Origin: a bacterium
Lineage (GTDB): Bacteria; Pseudomonadota; Gammaproteobacteria; Burkholderiales; Burkholderiaceae_C
Length of the DNA stretch: 7,004 bases
Assembly (NCBI GenBank): GCA_030824095.1
Contig: JAVBYK010000448.1
Span: 1-7,004 of the forward strand
Reading direction: 5' to 3'
Shown here: positions 1-4,248 of the stretch, piece by piece
How the letters are laid out: each line of letters begins with the position of its first letter
How positions within the stretch are numbered: position 1 is the stretch's first letter
The notes under the pieces: generated by a model
The model's database searches: none
The model's input: only the letters and a program-made list of their open reading frames with translations
What the model was told of the DNA's origin: nothing
Made by a program: the position numbers and the translations under genes

Positions 1-651
1 ATGGCGTCGAGCAACGAGTTCAAGATCACCATCCGCGGCAAGGGTGGCCACGCCGCCATGCCGCACAACGCGCTGGACCCGGTGCCGGTGGCCTGCCAGA
101 TGGTGCAGGCCTTCCAGACCATCATCAGCCGCAACAAGAAACCGATTGACGCCGGGGTGATCTCGGTCACGATGATCCACGCCGGCGAGGCCACCAATGT
201 GATTCCCGACAGCTGCGAGCTGCAGGGAACGGTGCGCACGTTCTCGATTGAGGTGCTGGACATGATCGAGCAGCGCATGCGCGATATTGCCCAGCATACG
301 GCGGCAGCCTTTGGGATGGAGTGCAGCTTCGAGTTTCTTCGCAACTACCCGCCCACCATCAATTCCCATGCGGAGGCGGAATTCGCCCGCGGGGTGATGG
401 CAGGCATCGTTGGCGAGGAGCGGGTGCAGGCACAGGAGCCGACCATGGGCGCCGAAGATTTTGCCTACATGCTGATGGAAAAGCCCGGCTGCTACTGCTT
501 CATTGCCAATGGCGACGGCGGCCACCGGGACATGGGCCATGGCGGCGGCCCCTGCATGCTGCATAACCCGAGTTACGACTTCAACGACCGGCTGATTCCC
601 CTGGGCGCAACCTACTGGGTGCGCCTGGCAGAGGCTTGGCTTTCGCGATAG
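1..651 (+). CDS. M20-family amidohydrolase (hippurate hydrolase / N-acyl amino acid amidohydrolase type), C-terminal part
   Basis: Zinc-type amidohydrolase that would cleave the amide bond of an N-acyl amino acid or similar aminoacyl compound in the cytoplasm. Only 216 residues are visible. The ATG at base 1 is an internal Met, because the fragment opens inside the dimerisation domain and family members are about 390-400 residues long; roughly 180 N-terminal residues, with most metal ligands, lie off the left edge. Visible M20D hallmarks are GKGGHAAMPH at residues 13-22 (lid/dimerisation domain), GEATNVIPD at 62-70, NYPPTIN at 115-121, EPTMGAEDFAYM at 146-157, and the late LHNPSYDFND at 187-196, whose His188 is the expected C-terminal metal ligand. 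The stop is TAG at 649-651. The next gene follows after 44 bases on the same strand. Exact substrate cannot be assigned; hippurate hydrolase is the usual automatic label. Confidence 0.93.
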   Translation: MASSNEFKITIRGKGGHAAMPHNALDPVPVACQMVQAFQTIISRNKKPIDAGVISVTMIHAGEATNVIPDSCELQGTVRTFSIEVLDMIEQRMRDIAQHTAAAFGMECSFEFLRNYPPTINSHAEAEFARGVMAGIVGEERVQAQEPTMGAEDFAYMLMEKPGCYCFIANGDGGHRDMGHGGGPCMLHNPSYDFNDRLIPLGATYWVRLAEAWLSR

Positions 652-682
652 GAACGGTATTATGGTGCGATATCAAGGGGCA

Positions 683-689
683 AAGGGAG
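683..689 (+). promoter_or_regulatory. Ribosome binding site fixing the start at 696
   Basis: AAGGGAG lies six bases before the ATG at 696. This decides the start: the upstream in-frame ATG at 636 lies inside the end of the amidohydrolase gene and has no comparable Shine-Dalgarno sequence. Confidence 0.6.
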
Positions 690-695
690 CAGGTC

Positions 696-1304
696 ATGAC
701 GAGCTGGAGTGAATTGAGTTCCCGGGAGAAACCCCAGGGACTGGAAGAGGCGGTCAAGCGACAGATCTCGCCCGGTGTGACGCGCTATGTGTTCGTTCAC
801 GACGATGTTGAGGTGGACGATCCGGCCGTTGATGCAACCGGGCGCTTTTTTGTGTCGCCGCGCGAGTACGGCTTTTCGATCCGCGGGTTCCAGGGTGGCA
901 AGACTGCCTGGGCGCGGGATTTTCGCAATGGCACGATGCTGGTCGTCAACACCGAGGGTCTGTCCCATGTGCTGTCCCCCAAGGTGCCAGCGCGCGTGCT
1001 GTTTGTGGCCGATGACGGCACGGTGCTGCAGGACACGGCGCTGGTTCAGCGGACTCCCGAGCGCGTGCCCGACCTGACCTCGGTCCGGTTGACCGTCACC
1101 GCCACGTTTGACCTGCATGGCGAAAGCCCGGAAGTGGCCCGCATACTGCTGCAGCGCATGGTGGACCGTGCCCTGCTCAGCGGCCCCCTGCCGGGTGAGT
1201 CCGCAGCGGTGGTGGTGGACCACATGTTCGAGTCCAGTTCCGTCGTAGGCGTCGAGCGCCGCCGCTCCACCGATACCGACTTCTCCCAGCTCCTCGACAT
1301 CTAG
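696..1304 (+). CDS. Uncharacterised soluble protein, 202 residues
   Basis: I do not recognise this family. The protein has 202 residues and starts MTSWSELSSREK; it has no signal peptide and no membrane segment, so it is probably cytoplasmic. The sequence alternates short beta-like hydrophobic stretches (VTRYVFVHDDVEV, RVLFVADDGTV, VRLTVTATFDL) with charged turns. A helical-looking stretch (EVARILLQRMVDRALL) follows, then a polar C-terminus rich in Ser, Arg and Asp. No catalytic motif stands out. It is preferred over a long minus-strand reading frame covering the same bases (660-1379) for three reasons: it has a good ribosome binding site, third codon positions are G/C rich in this frame, and its composition is normal for a globular protein while the antisense translation is rich in His, Gln and Gly. 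It lies 44 bases after the amidohydrolase and may be co-transcribed with it. Confidence 0.72.
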   Translation: MTSWSELSSREKPQGLEEAVKRQISPGVTRYVFVHDDVEVDDPAVDATGRFFVSPREYGFSIRGFQGGKTAWARDFRNGTMLVVNTEGLSHVLSPKVPARVLFVADDGTVLQDTALVQRTPERVPDLTSVRLTVTATFDLHGESPEVARILLQRMVDRALLSGPLPGESAAVVVDHMFESSSVVGVERRRSTDTDFSQLLDI

Positions 1305-1342
1305 TGACGATGCCGGGGGCTTGGCCGCGAAGTGTGCCCGCA

Positions 1343-1357
1343 TTGCTGACACAGCAA
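1343..1357. terminator. Small hairpin between convergent genes, possible weak bidirectional terminator
   Basis: TTGCTG (1343-1348) and CAGCAA (1352-1357) form a perfect six-base-pair stem with a three-base loop in the 84-base space between two convergent genes. No run of T follows on either strand, so it is not a classic Rho-independent terminator. A second, imperfect hairpin (AACC-G-AAAC against GTTTGGTT, 1368-1389) overlaps the minus-strand stop codon. The location suits termination; the structure is weak evidence. Confidence 0.28.
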
Positions 1358-1388
1358 GACTGGCCTTAACCGAAACCATCCGTTTGGT

Positions 1389-2123
1389 TCAGCGCGTGGC
1401 TTCCAGCAGGATGGCGATCCCGTCGTGGTCGCCGGTTCCCCTTGAAGGTTGATCCAGGATGGTATTGCCGAGACTGATAAAGGAAGCGATGCGGTAGTTC
1501 GCACGCGTGACCATGCCGTGCGCAAACGCGTCGCGGGATCGGTTCAAGGATTCATAGCTGTGTTTGACCTGTTCCGTCGGCGCGATGGCTTCCCTGCTGA
1601 ATGCACCGACAAAGAGCCAGCCCGTTGGCAATTGGTGCGGACCAAAAATCCGGCCATGGTTGTTGGAGAGCACAAAGGGCTCATCGGAGAACGCGTTTCC
1701 CGGACCCCAGGGAAGTTCGGGGTAAACCGCCCCATCGATGATGGCACCATACCCTGACGAATGGCCACTGCGTGCCGGAAAGTTGGCGGCGGTGCTGGCC
1801 GCGACCAGTCGATCCTGTGCCTCGACCGCCGTCTTGGCAATCGGGTCGAACAGGATCACATTGATGGGCTCGTAAATCTCCTTGCCATCCACGCGTTGCC
1901 CCAACCAGTTTGCAACCTGCCCGGACGGTGCAACCATCCACTTGCCGATCGACGGGACGATGCCATGCGTCCCCGTTGTTTCGAGCGCATCTCCGATGGG
2001 AATCGGGAGGACATACTCCGCAGGTACGGGTTGCGGCTGTTTCGAACACCCTGCAATGACCGTCGCCGCAACCAGAATTGCTCCGGCAATCCGCCGTACC
2101 CTACACGTCAAATGTTGATGCAT
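1389..2123 (-). CDS. Predicted lipoprotein of unknown function
   Basis: A 244-residue protein with a lipoprotein signal peptide: a positive N-terminus (RVRR, 8-11), a hydrophobic core (IAGAILVAATVIAG, 12-25) and lipobox Ile-Ala-Gly-Cys with Cys26 as the lipidation site. It should be exported and anchored to a membrane. Residue 27 is Ser, which by the E. coli +2 rule would favour the outer membrane. The mature part is soluble. It has several conserved-looking short motifs: NVILFDP at 88-94, SGHSSGYG at 119-126, NNHGRIFGPH at 154-163, and GDHDGIAILL near the C-terminus at 231-240. The order (an NVIL strand, then a His-x-Arg-Ile segment) faintly recalls the LssY C-terminal domain, but I would not assign it. 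The signal peptide fixes the start, although the ribosome binding site is weak. The gene is last in a same-strand series, 54 bases after coaX. Confidence 0.8.
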   Translation of the reverse strand: MHQHLTCRVRRIAGAILVAATVIAGCSKQPQPVPAEYVLPIPIGDALETTGTHGIVPSIGKWMVAPSGQVANWLGQRVDGKEIYEPINVILFDPIAKTAVEAQDRLVAASTAANFPARSGHSSGYGAIIDGAVYPELPWGPGNAFSDEPFVLSNNHGRIFGPHQLPTGWLFVGAFSREAIAPTEQVKHSYESLNRSRDAFAHGMVTRANYRIASFISLGNTILDQPSRGTGDHDGIAILLEATR

Positions 2124-2171
2124 GCCAACAGCTTACACCGCTCGACCTGAAGCGGGTCGCCTCGCAACCCG

Positions 2172-2188
2172 TTCCGGTTACGCCGGAA
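2172..2188. other. Perfect hairpin enclosing the coaX stop codon
   Basis: TTCCGG (2172-2177) and CCGGAA (2183-2188) form a perfect six-pair stem. The five-base loop (2178-2182) contains the TAA stop of coaX on the minus strand. A second five-pair inverted repeat, CGGGT/ACCCG (2153-2157 with 2167-2171), follows directly toward the lipoprotein gene. No T-tract follows. It may slow or partly end transcription between coaX and the lipoprotein gene, or be chance in GC-rich DNA. Confidence 0.3.
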
Positions 2189-2945
2189 AGCGCACGGCTG
2201 CCAGCTGCAGCAGGCCGTCAAAAATCAGGTTGTCCACCAGCTCGAACGGCCGTGTCATGCTGGGTGCCATCTTCCAGCCCGCGCCGCCCGTCATGATGCA
2301 CAGGGGCTCGGCCCCGCAATGGGCGCGCACATGCTGCACCATGCGTTCCACCGCGCCGGCAATGGCAAAGGTGCCGCCGCTGGTCAGCGCATCACTGGTA
2401 TTGGTCGGGAACTCGCGCACCTCGCCGGTGGGGACGTGCAGGCCGGCGGTGCCGGACTCCAGCGCGCGCAGCATGATGCCGTGGCCGGGCAGGATCAGAC
2501 CGCCCAGAAACTTGCCGCTGGCGTCCACCGCCTCGACCGTGACCGCCGTGCCCACCATGACCACCACCATGGGCCGGGGCTCGCCTTGCGACAGCATGCG
2601 GTGGTAGGCGCCGATCATGGCCACCCAGCGGTCCGCGCCCAGCCGGGTGGGGTGGTCGTAGCCATTGCGCAGGCCGGCCTCGGCCTCGCTGGCCACGATC
2701 CATTGCGGTGACACATCCCACAGCTCCATCTGCTCCTGCAGGCGGCGTTTGACGGCATCGGCCGCCACCACGCAGCCCAGGATCTGCTGGGGCGCCTTCA
2801 GGCCACGCCAGGCACCTTCGGAGAGCTTGTCAATGTTTTCCAGAAACTCGGCGCCTTGGGCCAGCAGCAGGGCGTCGGGTCGGGGGGAAGCATATTGCGC
2901 CCATTTGAGGCGCGTATTGCCGATATCCAGGGCAAGAAAGGTCAT
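2178..2945 (-). CDS. coaX: Type III pantothenate kinase
   Basis: It phosphorylates pantothenate to 4'-phosphopantothenate with ATP, the first committed step of coenzyme A synthesis, in the cytoplasm. The 255 residues match the usual family length. ASKHA-fold motifs appear in order: DIGNTRLKWA at 7-16 (phosphate loop, Asp7), GADRW at 103-107 (catalytic-type Asp105), GTAVTVEAVD at 132-141, GGLILPGHGIMLRAL at 148-162, ESGTAGL at 163-169, and TGGAG at 219-223 (nucleotide side). Oddity: the residue just before VGTA is Met130, where Thermotoga-type enzymes have an Asp (DxGTA), and TVD has become TVE. I believe such changes are common in betaproteobacterial CoaX/Baf-like proteins, but this is from memory. 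The start at 2945 gives the N-terminal MTFLALDIGNT typical of the family. The gene begins 6 bases after the persulfide dioxygenase-rhodanese stop, with purine-rich AGGGATAATGGAG before the start. The birA gene that often precedes coaX in related bacteria is absent here. Confidence 0.93.
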   Translation of the reverse strand: MTFLALDIGNTRLKWAQYASPRPDALLLAQGAEFLENIDKLSEGAWRGLKAPQQILGCVVAADAVKRRLQEQMELWDVSPQWIVASEAEAGLRNGYDHPTRLGADRWVAMIGAYHRMLSQGEPRPMVVVMVGTAVTVEAVDASGKFLGGLILPGHGIMLRALESGTAGLHVPTGEVREFPTNTSDALTSGGTFAIAGAVERMVQHVRAHCGAEPLCIMTGGAGWKMAPSMTRPFELVDNLIFDGLLQLAAVRFPA

Positions 2946-2951
2946 GCTCCA

Positions 2952-4064
2952 TTATCCCTGTCGCCAGGGCAGTCCCCGCAGGCGCCAGCCGCCCTTGTTG
3001 CCGCGGTGGGCCTGGGCATCCGGGTCGCCTTCAAAGCCTTCCAGGATGTTGTAGGCCTCCAGGCCGAGTTCGGTGGCACGCTTGGCCGCCGCGACCGAGC
3101 GCACGCCGCTGCGGCACAGCAGCACCACTTTTTTGCCGGGTGGCACGGCTGCCAGCAAGCCGCTGTCAAAGCCGGGGTTCATGGCCATGCCCGGCCACTG
3201 CTTCCAGGCCAGCGCAATGGCGCCCGGCACAAAGCCCACCCATTCCCGCTCGGCATCGGTGCGCACATCCACCAGCACCGCGTCGCCGGCCTGCCACCAG
3301 GCGTAGGCCAGCGTGGAGGAAATATCGCCCGCATAGCCGGGGGCTGGCAGCACGGCATGGGCGGTACCGCCGCCGGCGTCGTGGCGCATGCCCGAGGTCT
3401 GGTTGGCGGGCACGGCCTCATCCATGCGCTTGGGACGGGGCAGGTTCAGCGCCTGCATGATGGCCATAAACTCCTCCAGTGTCTTGCCGGCCACACGCGG
3501 GTTGCTGGCGCGCTCGGCGCCAATCGTGGAGTGGGTGTGTCCGTGGTAGTCGTGGCCGGGCCAGACCGTGGTGGCGTCAGGCAGCTTGAACAGCACCTGG
3601 GTCAGGCTGTGGTACATCGCCTCGGCGCTGCCGGACTGGAAATCCGTGCGGCCACAGCCGCTGATCAGCAGGGTGTCGCCGGTGAAGACATGGTCGCGCC
3701 AGCGGTAGCACATGCTGCCGCTGGTGTGGCCGGGTGTGTGCAGGGCCTTGAGCTCCTCGTTGCCAAAGCGCAGCACGCTGCCGTCTTCCAGTTGCACCGC
3801 TGCCGTGGTGATGCCGCAGCCGCTGGGGGCCGCCGTCCTGGCGCCGGTGTGCTCGGCCAGTAGACCGGCACTGGTGATGTGGTCGGCGTGGGCGTGGGTT
3901 TCCACCGTCCACAGCAGCTTGAGGCCGTATTGGCGCAACACCGCCAGATCGCGCTCCAGTTGTTCATCGACCGGATCAATAATGACGGCGTCCCGGGTGG
4001 TCTGGTCGAACACCACATAGGTGTAGGTGCTGGACGCCGGATCAAAAAGCTGTATCGGTTGCAT
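2952..4064 (-). CDS. Persulfide dioxygenase-rhodanese fusion protein (ETHE1-like MBL fold plus rhodanese)
   Basis: A 370-residue cytoplasmic two-domain enzyme. Residues 1 to about 235 are a metallo-beta-lactamase-fold, ETHE1-type non-heme iron dioxygenase that oxidises glutathione persulfide to sulfite and glutathione. Visible metal-site residues are THAHADH at 56-62 (His57, His59, Asp61, His62), HTPGHTSG at 109-116 (His113), Asp130 in TGDTLL, and His171 in PGHDYHG. By homology with ETHE1 the iron ligands should be His57, His113 and Asp130. The SGCGRTDFQ segment at 135-143 is a persulfide dioxygenase signature that separates it from glyoxalase II. Residues from about 245 to 370 form a rhodanese domain (DVRTDAE, then CRSGVRS with catalytic Cys317), which would move sulfane sulfur between thiosulfate/sulfite and glutathione. 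I chose the start at 4064, not the in-frame ATG at 4178, because it opens the domain directly (MQPIQLFDPASSTYTY), an AGAGAG sequence precedes it, and the extra 38 residues are proline-rich and unlike the family. Confidence 0.9.
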   Translation of the reverse strand: MQPIQLFDPASSTYTYVVFDQTTRDAVIIDPVDEQLERDLAVLRQYGLKLLWTVETHAHADHITSAGLLAEHTGARTAAPSGCGITTAAVQLEDGSVLRFGNEELKALHTPGHTSGSMCYRWRDHVFTGDTLLISGCGRTDFQSGSAEAMYHSLTQVLFKLPDATTVWPGHDYHGHTHSTIGAERASNPRVAGKTLEEFMAIMQALNLPRPKRMDEAVPANQTSGMRHDAGGGTAHAVLPAPGYAGDISSTLAYAWWQAGDAVLVDVRTDAEREWVGFVPGAIALAWKQWPGMAMNPGFDSGLLAAVPPGKKVVLLCRSGVRSVAAAKRATELGLEAYNILEGFEGDPDAQAHRGNKGGWRLRGLPWRQG

Positions 4065-4182
4065 GGTGTTCTCTCTGGCAAGTGCGCTGCCGTTTGCGGT
4101 CGCGGGGCCCACTTTAATGGATTTGGGTGGTGTCGGCACTGGGGTGAACGGGTTGCGTGTAAGGCAGTGTTGGGACAAATCG

Positions 4183-4211
4183 TTTACAGTTGACGTTTAC
4201 GTAAACGTCAA
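4183..4211 (-). promoter_or_regulatory. Candidate promoter for the minus-strand cluster
   Basis: Read on the minus strand, TTGACG (4211-4206) and TGTAAA (4188-4183) are separated by 17 bases. This is a near-consensus sigma70 -35 box with a moderate -10 box (four of six). The 24-bp palindrome fills the -35 box and spacer, so a protein bound there would block it. Transcription would leave an untranslated leader of about 110 bases before the start at 4064. Confidence 0.35.
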
Positions 4212-4212
4212 C
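4189..4212. promoter_or_regulatory. Perfect 24-bp palindromic operator
   Basis: The half GTTGACGTTTAC (4189-4200) is followed immediately by its exact reverse complement (4201-4212), giving 12 of 12 pairs with no spacer; symmetry ends just outside (A4188 against C4213). Three ACGT cores sit exactly six bases apart. A further CGTTTAC copy lies at 4181-4187, 13 bases before the same heptamer in the palindrome. The element ends 36 bases before the icmF start. Length and symmetry indicate a dimeric transcription factor. From memory, it resembles sites predicted for MerR-family LiuR-type regulators of branched-chain acyl-CoA catabolism in proteobacteria; a TetR-family regulator is the main alternative. 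No regulator gene lies inside the window. Confidence 0.85.
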
Positions 4213-4227
4213 CGCACGGAATACAGT
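4196..4227 (+). promoter_or_regulatory. Candidate icmF promoter with long spacer
   Basis: TTTACG (4196-4201, inside the palindrome) and TACAGT (4222-4227) are 20 bases apart, longer than the normal 17 and like the 19-20 base spacers of MerR-controlled promoters. The boxes are only moderate matches. Transcription from here would start a few bases before the icmF ribosome binding site. Confidence 0.25.
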
Positions 4228-4237
4228 GTGGTGATCT

Positions 4238-4242
4238 AGGAG
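4238..4242 (+). promoter_or_regulatory. Ribosome binding site of icmF
   Basis: A perfect AGGAG lies six bases before the ATG at 4249, which fixes the start and suggests efficient translation. Confidence 0.8.
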
Positions 4243-4248
4243 CGCTTC

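Larger units (their letters stand above)
4065..4248. other. Divergent intergenic region between the dioxygenase-rhodanese gene and icmF
   Basis: This 184-base spacer carries no credible gene. Its icmF-proximal third holds a long palindrome, an extra half-site and candidate promoters for both directions (listed separately). The stretch from 4065 to about 4175 would be the untranslated leader of the minus-strand cluster if the promoter sits at the palindrome; I see no riboswitch-like structure in it. Confidence 0.75.

Noticed and set aside
1..3. ATG at the first base as the start of the amidohydrolase
   Set aside because: The translation begins in the middle of the M20 fold, so this is an internal methionine and the gene is cut by the window edge.
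660..1379. 239-codon open reading frame on the minus strand opposite the unknown 202-residue gene
   Set aside because: It has His/Gln/Gly-rich low-quality composition and would run into the end of the amidohydrolase gene. The plus frame has a ribosome binding site and better codon use.
2856..3863. 335-codon plus-strand open reading frame opposite the dioxygenase-rhodanese and coaX genes
   Set aside because: It is a shadow of two clearly recognisable minus-strand genes, with repetitive Gly/His/Val/Ala composition.
2952..4178. Longer version of the dioxygenase-rhodanese protein starting at 4178
   Set aside because: The extra 38 residues do not resemble the family and lack a ribosome binding site; the start at 4064 gives a normal N-terminus.
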